Shown: positions 7,050 through 13,432 of the stretch, in pieces
Position numbering within the stretch: position 1 is the first letter of the stretch
Layout: each line of letters begins with the position of its first letter
NCBI GenBank assembly: GCA_016872875.1
Contig: VGYW01000131.1
Coordinates: 1-18,739, forward strand
Direction of reading: 5' to 3'
Source of the DNA: Planctomycetota bacterium
GTDB taxonomy: Bacteria > Planctomycetota > PUPC01 > DSUN01
Length of the DNA: 18,739 nucleotides
Notes under the pieces: model-generated
Databases searched by the model: none
Told to the model about the DNA's origin: nothing
Seen by the model: the letters and a program-made list of their open reading frames with translations, nothing else
Position numbers and translations under genes: made by a program

Positions 7050-7069
7050 GCGAGCCGAAGGGGTAAACT
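7041..7069 (+). promoter_or_regulatory. Sigma-70-type promoter for the BNR-like gene
   Basis: TTGCGT (7041-7046), 17 bp, TAAACT (7064-7069). The -35 is the right end of palindromic element copy 2; the -10 lies just outside the element. Start near 7076 leaves a leader of about 30 nt with AAAGGAGGT (7092-7100) before the ATG. Confidence 0.55.
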
Positions 7070-7105
7070 CAGGGTCGCCCAGGGACTGGGAAAAGGAGGT
7101 GCCAG

Positions 7106-9220
7106 ATGGCACGGACGCTGCCCGCTTCGCTTCTCGCTCTCTGTGTCGGAACGGTCATGTCGGCCGAGCCGGCGGGGCAGAGGCTGCTCCTGGGCTTCGA
7201 GCGGGCCGAGGTCGAGGGCTTCGCCGAGGGCCTCAAGGCCCAGGTGTCGGACGCCCAGGACGTGCTCGGCCGCCCCTACGCTCGCGTGGAGATGAAGGGC
7301 GGCCGAATCACGCGGGAATGGGGCCTCTTCGAGGGGAACGCCTCGCAGGGCAAGTGGGCGGCGGGACTCGGGCTGACCCGCTGGCCCGACCGCCCCATGC
7401 CTGGCGTGTTCTCCACGAAGAAGTCCGCCCCGTTCGAGAACCGCGACGCGGTCATGCACTACAACGGCCTCTACGCGGACGGCGACTGGACGCGGCTCTT
7501 CAACACGAGCGGGATTCACCACCTGTTCCTGCCCACCGACTGGTCCGACTACGACCTGCTCCGCCTCGACGTGTTTTGCAGGGACCTGACGCTGGAGTGG
7601 CGTCTGGCCGTGGAGGATGAGGACGTGTTGCCGCCGGTGGTCCGCGTCATGCAGGTGCCGCCCGGCCAATGGACGACCCTCGAGCTGGACCTTCGGGCCG
7701 CCGCGAAGGCGCGCGGGCTCGACCCCGCCAAGATCACCTCGATGGCCGTCGCCGCCACCAACATCCTCAAGGGCGACTTCCCTGCGCCCAAAGACCTGAG
7801 GAACCGCCACCAGGCCCGCTTCGCGCTCCTGGACAACATCCGCCTGTGCCGCAGGGACGTGGCGGTCGAGCTGCCAGTCGTCCGCGACGCTTCGCCCTAC
7901 GAGCTGCTCCCCGGCTACTACCGCGAGACCGCCGGGCCGAAGCCGCGCTCCGTGGACCCCGACAAGCCCGACCACAGCCCCCTCAAGCCCGAGGAGCCGA
8001 TGGTCATCAAGACAGGGGCCAAGCGGCACACGGTCGCGCGGATGGGCTGGGTCTCCGCCTACGACAACAACCATCTTTCCGTCGGCTTCGAGGTCGCCAC
8101 CTTCTGGGGCGCCAAAGTCCTTCAGACCGTGGACGGTGGGAAGCAATGGACTGGCCTGGACGGCAAGCCCGAGGCGACGAAGCTGGACGTGATGGACTTC
8201 ATTGACGGGGGCGGGAACAGCGACGTGGTTGACCGCTTCGGCGACGTGGTGGTTACAGTGTTCGGCCTCGGCTGCGGCGGGCCGTCGGTCTACCATCCGC
8301 GCATCTTCACAAAGCAACTGAGCTTCCTGGGCGCGGGCAAGGGCTGGTCCCTGCGCGAGCTGCGGGCGTTCGCGGACTGCGAGCCGCGCCACTGCTCGGC
8401 GACCCAGACGGCCTTTCGCGCCGAGGGCGGGCGCCTCTGGCTCGGCTACGGCGTCCTCAGCCGCCTCAATCGCACCTGCACGCACGTCCGCTACTCCGAT
8501 GACGACGGGCTGAGCTGGCGGCCCATCGAGCTGGGCAAGACGGGGCGCGTCCCTGGCTCCCTCTGGCCCGCCGACCGCAGGCTGGACGGCACGGACTTCG
8601 GCACCTACGTCAAGAGCGACCCCGCCCCGTGCCTGGTCGAGCTCGGCAAGGGCTTCGCCTGCCTCTGGCACAACCGCCGCGAGAAGTCAGGCCAACACGT
8701 CCCCCTCCACTTCGCGCGGCACGACGGCGAGCGCTGGCTGCCCACCGAAACCGTCCCCTACCCCCAGGAGCGGACCGAGCTCCACAGCCTCCCGCGCCTC
8801 CACGCGGTGAGCCTGGGCGGGAAGGAGATATTCGTCCTCACCGCGTATGCCAACGGCGTCCTGCACTATCGGGACGGCGCGTGGACGCGCGAGCTGCCTG
8901 AGGCGCCCGCGTCTGTGACCTGGCCGTGCGTGGCCGGCGGGAAGACGCTTGTGCTCATCGCGGCAATTCCGCAGCCTGGCGGGAAGTCGCGCGGCAGCGC
9001 CCGCCTCACCGCGCCCGTCGTCTTCCGCGCCTGGCAGCGAGGCCCCGACGGCCGCTGGACCGGCCCCCGCGACCTCGCCCGCGAGGAGGAGCCGCTCCCG
9101 CTCGACGAGACCTGGGCCGGCTTCCAGGTCCCCCGCTTCTCCCCGCCCAACTTCGTCCCAATCGTCTGGGCCAATGGAGGCGAGTGGCTCAAGGTGCTGA
9201 GGGTGCCCGTCCTCGACTGA
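7106..9220 (+). CDS. Secreted BNR/sialidase-like protein with N-terminal beta-sandwich
   Basis: 704 residues. A short signal peptide (LPASLLALCVGTVMSA, cleavage near residue 20) follows a strong Shine-Dalgarno AAAGGAGGT. Residues 25-260 look like a carbohydrate-binding beta-sandwich (LLLGFERAEVEGF at the start, ALLDNIRLCRRD at the end, as in CIA30- or galactose-binding-like domains). Residues 310-704 look like a sialidase-type propeller, with Asp-box motifs TVDGGKQW (341-348) and YSDDDGLSW (463-471). The Arg triad of true sialidases cannot be confirmed by eye, so glycosidase activity is unproven; the family often includes binding-only proteins. It probably acts on or binds extracellular glycans. 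It is divergently transcribed from the PQQ-like gene, and the shared 555-bp region holds both promoters and two palindromic elements. Confidence 0.82.
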   Translation: MARTLPASLLALCVGTVMSAEPAGQRLLLGFERAEVEGFAEGLKAQVSDAQDVLGRPYARVEMKGGRITREWGLFEGNASQGKWAAGLGLTRWPDRPMPGVFSTKKSAPFENRDAVMHYNGLYADGDWTRLFNTSGIHHLFLPTDWSDYDLLRLDVFCRDLTLEWRLAVEDEDVLPPVVRVMQVPPGQWTTLELDLRAAAKARGLDPAKITSMAVAATNILKGDFPAPKDLRNRHQARFALLDNIRLCRRDVAVELPVVRDASPYELLPGYYRETAGPKPRSVDPDKPDHSPLKPEEPMVIKTGAKRHTVARMGWVSAYDNNHLSVGFEVATFWGAKVLQTVDGGKQWTGLDGKPEATKLDVMDFIDGGGNSDVVDRFGDVVVTVFGLGCGGPSVYHPRIFTKQLSFLGAGKGWSLRELRAFADCEPRHCSATQTAFRAEGGRLWLGYGVLSRLNRTCTHVRYSDDDGLSWRPIELGKTGRVPGSLWPADRRLDGTDFGTYVKSDPAPCLVELGKGFACLWHNRREKSGQHVPLHFARHDGERWLPTETVPYPQERTELHSLPRLHAVSLGGKEIFVLTAYANGVLHYRDGAWTRELPEAPASVTWPCVAGGKTLVLIAAIPQPGGKSRGSARLTAPVVFRAWQRGPDGRWTGPRDLAREEEPLPLDETWAGFQVPRFSPPNFVPIVWANGGEWLKVLRVPVLD

Positions 9221-9243
9221 CTACTGGGCATTTCTCGATGCCC

Positions 9244-9347
9244 TGTGAAGAAATCACACGGACGCCCACGGACAAGCACGGACGGGCAGATTCCTGGGCG
9301 ACGGGCGTGTGTCCGTGTCCGTCCGTGTGTGTCCGTGTCATTTCCTC
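9244..9347 (+). repeat. Dispersed CACGGAC hairpin repeat B, copy 1
   Basis: 104 bp, present again in inverted orientation at 9874-9977 with only six differences counted by eye. Each copy is itself an imperfect palindrome: a left arm of CACGGACG / CCCACGGACAAGCACGGACGG, a spacer around CAGATTCCTGGGCGA, and a right arm of GTGTCCGTGTCCGTCCGTG. It begins 24 bp after the stop of the BNR-like gene and may terminate its transcript. Confidence 0.95.
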
Positions 9348-9538
9348 GCAGCCTCCTGGGCGTGTTGAGCCTCCGCAGGAGGCGGCGTGGCAGGCTCGGG
9401 GGGGCCAAACAGCACCAGATCGGCACCAGGCAGTACCAGACAGTACCTGGAAAAATCGTAAATGCCTTTGCCACCAGGGGTTGCGGCATGTACGGTCTGG
9501 CGATGGCGCGCGCTGGCGTCATAGGGTGGGGGAGGAGT
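9348..9538. other. Non-coding stretch with a four-unit decamer array
   Basis: No gene is supported. Bases 9411-9450 are four tandem 10-bp units of the form nnGYACCnGn (AGCACCAGAT, CGGCACCAGG, CAGTACCAGA, CAGTACCTGG). The rest shows a GCCTCC-GCA-GGAGGC hairpin (about 9370-9384) and no promoter or ribosome binding site. A frame from 9245 is open through here, but it is a by-product of repeats B and A. Confidence 0.55.
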
Positions 9539-9563
9539 TTCGAGGACGAGGGACGGGGACGAT
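9539..9563 (-). repeat. CGTCCTCGTCCCTCG repeat, reversed copy
   Basis: On this strand it reads TTTCGAGGACGAGGGACGGGGACGA; reversed, it matches the CGTCCC/CCTCGTCCTCGAAA form at 3857 and 11326. It directly abuts repeat A copy 2 with only a few bases between. Confidence 0.75.
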
Positions 9564-9570
9564 TGGACCG

Positions 9571-9700
9571 TTCGATCGTAACTCGTGCGCGGTTTGCGCA
9601 CATGTTGGCGAGGATGAATGGATGGGTGGATGAATGTCAGACAATCATCCATTCATCCATCCATCCAATCATCCTCTTTGGTTGCGGCCTGTGGCCGCGT
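9571..9700 (-). repeat. Dispersed hairpin repeat A, copy 2 (inverted)
   Basis: Reverse-complement copy of 1262-1395, with about five substitutions and one 4-bp unit fewer. It carries the same CATCC/GGATG hairpin, GTCAGACAA spacer and the terminal GCGGCC-TGT-GGCCGC hairpin. The two inverted copies bracket about 8.2 kb holding four genes. Confidence 0.93.
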
Positions 9701-9753
9701 TAAGGTGGCGCCCCCCCGCCCCCCCTTCAAGCCGTGCGTGGCGCGCGAGTGAG

Positions 9754-9857
9754 CGACTCTGGCCGACTCTGGACGACACTGAGCCGGAAGGGCGAGAACC
9801 GCCAATCGGCGGGCGGGCCACTTTGAGCGACTCTGCGCGACTCTGGGCAACTCTGGG
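9754..9857 (+). repeat. Two three-unit decamer arrays (CGACTCTGGn)
   Basis: Three tandem decamers at 9754-9783 (CGACTCTGGC, CGACTCTGGA, CGACACTGAG) and three at 9828-9857 (CGACTCTGCG, CGACTCTGGG, CAACTCTGGG), both preceded by GAG or TGAG. Between them lies a CCGCC-AATC-GGCGG hairpin. The 10-bp period places equivalent bases on one face of the helix, which suits a DNA-binding array, but a simple decayed tandem repeat is equally possible. Confidence 0.85.
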
Positions 9858-9873
9858 GCGCAGGAGAGCCTGT

Positions 9874-9977
9874 GAGGGAATGACACGGACCTACACGGAC
9901 GGACACGGACACACGCCCATCGCCGAGGAATCTGCCCGTCCGTGCTTGTCCGTGGGCGTCCGTGTGATCTCTTCACA
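9874..9977 (-). repeat. Dispersed CACGGAC hairpin repeat B, copy 2 (inverted)
   Basis: Reverse-complement copy of 9244-9347, the same length (104 bp) and about 98 of 104 bases identical by eye. It ends 60 bp before the promoter of the NHL-like gene. The pair encloses about 530 bp that contains repeat A copy 2 and the decamer arrays. Confidence 0.95.
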
Positions 9978-10036
9978 AGCTCAGGAGCGGCCTCGCGCGG
10001 CTGGGCAAGCCTTGTGGGGCCGAGCGCTTCCGGGGG

Positions 10037-10065
10037 TTGACACGCCGCCCGGCAAGGGGTAGGAT
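10037..10065 (+). promoter_or_regulatory. Sigma-70-type promoter for the two-gene propeller operon
   Basis: A consensus TTGACA (10037-10042), 17 bp, TAGGAT (10060-10065). Start near 10072 leaves a short leader with AGGAGG (10089-10094) seven bases before ATG 10102. This is the best -35 in the window. Confidence 0.75.
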
Positions 10066-10101
10066 GGGGCCACTGGGCGAGGGGCAGAAGGAGGCACGGC
10101 G

Positions 10102-11304
10102 ATGAGATGGATTGCCATTCTGGCGTGTGTCGGGATGCGGCTGGCCACGGGCGGGACGCCTGCGCCACCGGCCCAAGAGGCGGAGGACATGCCGAAGATC
10201 ATCCCCGACGACTCGGGGGCGGACTGGGTGGTTGACCGCTTCGCGGGGAACAGCACGGCCGGGCCGGAGTTCCTCCAGGGGCCGGCCCGCGAGGCCGGGG
10301 GCCTGGGGCGCTGCGGGGCGTGCCCAATGCCCGACGGCTCGGTGGTCATCCCATTCCCAGACGGCCTGGCGGAGGTGGACGCGAAGGGGACGCTTCGGCT
10401 GCTCTTCGCGGACGGCCGCGACCCCGTCGAGCGCACGACGGGGCAGGTCTGCGCTCACGCAGGAGTTGCCTACAACCCGAAGGACAAGAGCCTCTACCTG
10501 ACGGGGCGGAACTGCCTGCGGCGCCTTGTGACCAGCCCTGATGGCCCGGCACGGGCGGAGGTCGTCGCAGGCGTGCCCGGCAAGCCCGGCTTCGACGACG
10601 GGCCGGCCGCCTCCGCCACCTTCACCCGCCTCGACAGCATCGTCATCACCTCGCGCGGCACCATCTACGTCCTCGACCACAACAAGTGCATCCGCCGCAT
10701 CGAGGACGGCAAGGTGACGACCCTGAACTCGCGGGTGAGCAGCGGCAAACGCACCGACGGCCCCCTCGCCGAGGCCACCTTCGCCATGATCGGCCTGGGC
10801 GGGAACCTCTGCGGCGGCGAGGACGACGACACGCTCTACCTCTCCGACCACTGGAACTTCTGCGTCCGCCGCATTGACCTCAGGAAAGGCGAGGTCACTA
10901 CCGTGGCCGGCATGCCCAGGCCCGAAAAGTCGAAGCCCGCCGAACAGACGCCGCAGCAGAAACGGTATAACGCCAACTCCGACGGCCCGGCTCTCACCTG
11001 GGCCAGCTTCAACTCCGGCTGCGCCTACGTCTGCTACGACCCCGTCCACCAGGCCCTCTGGTGCGGCGGGCCGGACGAGGACCGCTTCCGCTGGCTCAAG
11101 GGCGGCTGGCTCCGAACCGTCATCGGAGCCAAGCCCGACCGCAACAAGTGGCCCAAGGACGCCGTAGGCGTCCCCGCCGAAAAGGTCTTCCTCTGCTGGA
11201 ACGCGGTCGTGGCCACGGACGCGAAGGGGGGCGTCTACCTCTCCTGCTCGGGGGAGCCAACCGGACTCTGGCGGGCCTATAATGTGAAGGAGGCCAAGCC
11301 ATGA
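10102..11304 (+). CDS. Secreted NHL-repeat-like beta-propeller protein
   Basis: 400 residues; ATG with a near-perfect Shine-Dalgarno. The N-terminus (MRWIAILACVGMRLA) is a short hydrophobic export signal. NHL-type blade signatures are visible: VVAGVPGKPGFDDGPA (about 153-168), IYVLDHNKCIRRIEDG (188-203), LYLSDHWNFCVRRIDL (245-260), each followed by VTTL or VTTVAG. These match the pattern G.DGPA..A.F ... YVxDxxNxxIRRI typical of NHL propellers, which usually bind proteins or sugars and are not enzymes. A diverged dispersed-repeat unit encodes ATGGTPAPP right after the hydrophobic core, so the signal-peptide cleavage region appears repeat-derived. Its stop overlaps the ATG of the next gene (ATGA), pointing to translational coupling. 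Confidence 0.85.
   Translation: MRWIAILACVGMRLATGGTPAPPAQEAEDMPKIIPDDSGADWVVDRFAGNSTAGPEFLQGPAREAGGLGRCGACPMPDGSVVIPFPDGLAEVDAKGTLRLLFADGRDPVERTTGQVCAHAGVAYNPKDKSLYLTGRNCLRRLVTSPDGPARAEVVAGVPGKPGFDDGPAASATFTRLDSIVITSRGTIYVLDHNKCIRRIEDGKVTTLNSRVSSGKRTDGPLAEATFAMIGLGGNLCGGEDDDTLYLSDHWNFCVRRIDLRKGEVTTVAGMPRPEKSKPAEQTPQQKRYNANSDGPALTWASFNSGCAYVCYDPVHQALWCGGPDEDRFRWLKGGWLRTVIGAKPDRNKWPKDAVGVPAEKVFLCWNAVVATDAKGGVYLSCSGEPTGLWRAYNVKEAKP
10144..10169 (-). repeat. GGTGGCACAGGC-family unit at the signal peptide of the NHL-like gene
   Basis: Reverse-complemented, this 26-bp piece reads GGTGGCGCAGGCGTCCCGCC then CGTGGC, two changes from the unit at 3364. It is read as ATGGTPAPP, in the same phase as VATGKMPVPP in the PQQ-like gene. 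Confidence 0.85.
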
Positions 11305-12611
11305 GACACCTCCTGAACATCGTCCTCGTCCCTCGTCCTCGTCCCTCGTCCTCGACTCTTCTCCTCTGCCTTCTGTTCGCAATCGCGCTCCGGGGCCTGG
11401 CCCACGCCGGGGAGCCGGGCATCGGCGTCGGCGAGGAGTTCATCCTTCTGTCTGACGGGCCGGGCAAGGGCCTTCAGGCGACGCCCGACGTGGCCTTCGG
11501 CAACGGCATCTACCTTGCCGTCTGGCGCGAGGGCTGGCACGGGAAGGGCGGCAGGGCGCGCGTCTACGCCGCGCGTGTTTCGCCCGAGGGCAAGGTCCTC
11601 GATCCGAAGGGCATCGAGGTCGCGCCTTCCAAGAGTGGGGTTCAGGAGTGGCCCCGCGTGGCCTTCGGCGGAGGGATGTTCCTCGTCCTCTGGCAGGACT
11701 TCCGCAACGAGCGGGACTACGATGTGCTGGCCGCGCGAGTGAGCACCGAGGGGAAGGTGCTCGACGCGGAGCCGCTCGCCGTGGCCGCCGGCCCGCGCAC
11801 GCAGGCGCTCCCAACTGTCGCCTCCGATGGCAAGGGCTTCCTCGTCGTCTGGCAGGCTCTGGTGGGCGAGGAGACGGCCTATCGGGGCTTCGCGGCGCCC
11901 GTGAGCGCCGAGGGGAAGATCGGGGCGACGGTCGAGACAGGCGCCACGCCGCAACCCAAGCTCGCCTGGAACGGCAAGAGCTACCTGGCGGTCTGCGGCG
12001 GCGCAGGTTTCTGGTCGGGCGAGATTCGGGGCGTCCTGCTGGGCGCCGATGGCAAGCCCCTCGGCAAGCCCACGCCGGTGCTCGGCGGCACCAAGGCCGC
12101 CTGCTTCTCCATCTCGGCGGTGCCCGAGCGGGGCTGGCTCGTCGTCAACCACCGCTCGCCGCCCGACCCCTGGGGCTGGGGCGGGCCGGGCGCCATGCGC
12201 GCCGCATTCGTCGGCCTCGAAGGCAAGACGCTCGACCCCGTGAGAGATAGCTACCCGCAGGGCCGGCTGGCGAACTGGCTCGACATGGGCCGCGAGAAGA
12301 AGCCGGGCGCCACCTGGCCCTGGGGCCAGAGCGCGAGCGTCTGGGACGGCGCCCACTCGGTCGTCGTCTGGCAGCGCCACCACCTCGGCGGCGAGAAGAT
12401 GACGAACTTCGAGAACTGCGACCTGATAGCGGCGCGGGTGGACGGCCACAAGAGCCTCGACGAGGCGGGCGTGCCGGTGGCCGCCAGCGACGCGGAGGAG
12501 ACCCGTCCCGCCCTTGCCGCCGGGGGCGCCGGGCGACTGCTGTGCGTCTACGAGAAGGCCAGCGCCGCCGGCTCCCAGATCGCCGCCCGCATCCTCCTTC
12601 CTAGCCAGTAG
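11301..12611 (+). CDS. Secreted beta-propeller-like repeat protein of unknown function
   Basis: 436 residues. The ATG overlaps the upstream stop, and AAGGAGG lies at 11286-11292. The export signal is odd: residues 8-18 (VLVPRPRPSSS) are encoded by a CGTCCTCGTCCCTCG repeat, and the hydrophobic core follows (TLLLCLLFAIAL, cleavage after AHA near residue 36). The mature protein has about five repeats of the type PxVAFGxGxFLVVWxD ... VxAARVSxEGKVLD (for example ATPDVAFGNGIYLAVW, WPRVAFGGGMFLVLWQD, LPTVASDGKGFLVVWQ, PKLAWNGKSYLAV, PALAAGGAGRLLCVYE). Such blades occur in many secreted proteins of unknown role. It probably works with its operon partner at the cell surface; this is inferred from coupling only. 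Its stop lies within the convergent CFI-box frame. Confidence 0.8.
   Translation: MRHLLNIVLVPRPRPSSSTLLLCLLFAIALRGLAHAGEPGIGVGEEFILLSDGPGKGLQATPDVAFGNGIYLAVWREGWHGKGGRARVYAARVSPEGKVLDPKGIEVAPSKSGVQEWPRVAFGGGMFLVLWQDFRNERDYDVLAARVSTEGKVLDAEPLAVAAGPRTQALPTVASDGKGFLVVWQALVGEETAYRGFAAPVSAEGKIGATVETGATPQPKLAWNGKSYLAVCGGAGFWSGEIRGVLLGADGKPLGKPTPVLGGTKAACFSISAVPERGWLVVNHRSPPDPWGWGGPGAMRAAFVGLEGKTLDPVRDSYPQGRLANWLDMGREKKPGATWPWGQSASVWDGAHSVVVWQRHHLGGEKMTNFENCDLIAARVDGHKSLDEAGVPVAASDAEETRPALAAGGAGRLLCVYEKASAAGSQIAARILLPSQ
11326..11356 (+). repeat. CGTCCTCGTCCCTCG repeat inside a signal peptide
   Basis: Two CGTCCCTCGTCCT units followed by CGACTC, nearly the same as 3857-3893, are placed between the start codon and the hydrophobic core of the gene at 11301. 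They encode VPRPRPSSS. No in-frame ATG or GTG follows before the hydrophobic core, so the repeat must be translated if this start is used. Confidence 0.85.
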
Positions 12612-13311
12612 CCCCCCAGGGCGGCTCGGAACACGCGCCGCACCTTGCGCCCCCCAGGGGGCGCAAGGTGCTCGGGCCATGGACGGCGGGAACCGTGCTG
12701 GCGGCGCCGCGGCGGCGCCGGAGCGCCCGCCTCAGGCGCGGGAGGCCGACGAAGCCGATGGCCACCGCCGCGGCGACGATGCCCATGTCGGCCAGGTTCC
12801 CCGTCAGCGCGCCGGCCAGCGTGACCGCGGGCGTCAACGCCACCCGTGTGGCCGCCCGCGCCCAGGGCCGCTCGGCGATGTAGCGCGCCAGCGGCGGGCT
12901 GGCCGCGTAGTAGAGCGACACGAAGCCCTGGCCCACCGGGCTGCTCAGCAGGCACTCGTCCCGGAACGTGCGCAGCTTCGCCACGTTCGCCTCCCACGGC
13001 GTCCCGTAGGCGGCCGTGGCAACGAAGCAGCCATCATGATCGCGGTGGCGCCAAGGACCGTACCAACCGCCGTGCCGTCGCATGCGCGGGTACACCCATC
13101 CGGTGCCATTGCACTCGTTGCAGGGCTTCCAGCGCCGGTCATCCCAGCGATAGCCCGTGCCATTGCACTTGTGGCACCGCACGGCCCCCGGCCCCGGTGC
13201 GCCGCCGGCGGGCGGCGGAGGGGGGCCCGGAGGCGGCGGCGAAGCAGCCAGCCCCGAGCCACACAGCGCCGCCACCACGCACACCCACGCAAACCACATT
13301 CTCGCATTCAT
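12601..13311 (-). CDS. CFI-box C-terminal domain protein with two CxxCxGxG zinc-finger motifs
   Basis: 236 residues. A signal peptide (about 1-23) and a Pro-rich linker are followed by two DnaJ-like motifs CHKCNGTG and CNECNGTG (C46, C49, C64, C67), enough to bind one zinc. From residue 95, CFVATAAYGTPW...LRTFRDECLL...G..FV..YY..SPPLA..IA is a good CFI-box match, then a hydrophobic segment (about 161-190) and a basic cluster RLRRALRRRR (192-201), the usual three-part surface-sorting layout. A 35-residue tail after the basic cluster is unexpected: part of it is encoded by a 14-bp-stem hairpin (12640-12671), and it overlaps the stop of the convergent gene. The original stop may have been lost. 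GGAGGAG precedes the ATG by about nine bases. Confidence 0.82.
   Translation of the reverse strand: MNARMWFAWVCVVAALCGSGLAASPPPPGPPPPPAGGAPGPGAVRCHKCNGTGYRWDDRRWKPCNECNGTGWVYPRMRRHGGWYGPWRHRDHDGCFVATAAYGTPWEANVAKLRTFRDECLLSSPVGQGFVSLYYAASPPLARYIAERPWARAATRVALTPAVTLAGALTGNLADMGIVAAAVAIGFVGLPRLRRALRRRRGAASTVPAVHGPSTLRPLGGARCGACSEPPWGATG
12640..12671. terminator. Strong hairpin between convergent genes
   Basis: GCACCTTGCGCCCC-CCAG-GGGGCGCAAGGTGC is a perfect 14-bp stem with a 4-nt loop, symmetric for both strands, 29 bp after the plus-strand stop at 12611. No U tract follows. It lies inside the last codons of the CFI-box frame. Confidence 0.75.
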
Positions 13312-13403
13312 AGCCAGTCTCCTCCTCCCCGGCAGTGGAGCGAGGCGCCGGCCACGGCTGCCGGAACGCCTCCCACACCTCCCCTATCCCGGCCTGTACT
13401 TCA

Positions 13404-13432
13404 CAAATACCATGCGCACCGCACTCAGTCAA
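13404..13432 (-). promoter_or_regulatory. Possible promoter for the CFI-box gene
   Basis: Minus strand: TTGACT (13432-13427), 17 bp, TATTTG (13409-13404). The -35 is good and the -10 is weak. The -35 overlaps the stop codon of the upstream membrane-protein gene. The leader would be about 85 nt. Confidence 0.4.

Noticed and set aside
6950..8671. Long minus-strand frame opposite the BNR-like gene
   Set aside because: Low-complexity translation, includes the palindromic repeat and the divergent promoter; no ribosome binding site.
7106..9220. Confident sialidase assignment
   Set aside because: Only Asp-box motifs are clear; the catalytic Arg triad, Tyr and Glu cannot be placed by eye.
9245..9703. 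Possible gene in the intergenic repeat cluster
   Set aside because: Its codons are almost wholly repeats B and A and decamers; no Shine-Dalgarno, and the peptide is the usual repeat translation.
9634..10168. Other frames in the repeat cluster on both strands
   Set aside because: They start or end in repeat A or B and cross the promoter at 10037; no homologous-looking motif.
11278..11283. TATAAT as an internal promoter before the gene at 11301
   Set aside because: No -35-like hexamer at 16-18 bp upstream (AGCCAA at 17 bp), and the sequence encodes the conserved-frame end of the upstream gene; probably chance.
11277..12680. 467-codon minus-strand frame opposite the gene at 11301
   Set aside because: No domain signature; the plus strand has blade repeats, signal peptide and coupled start.
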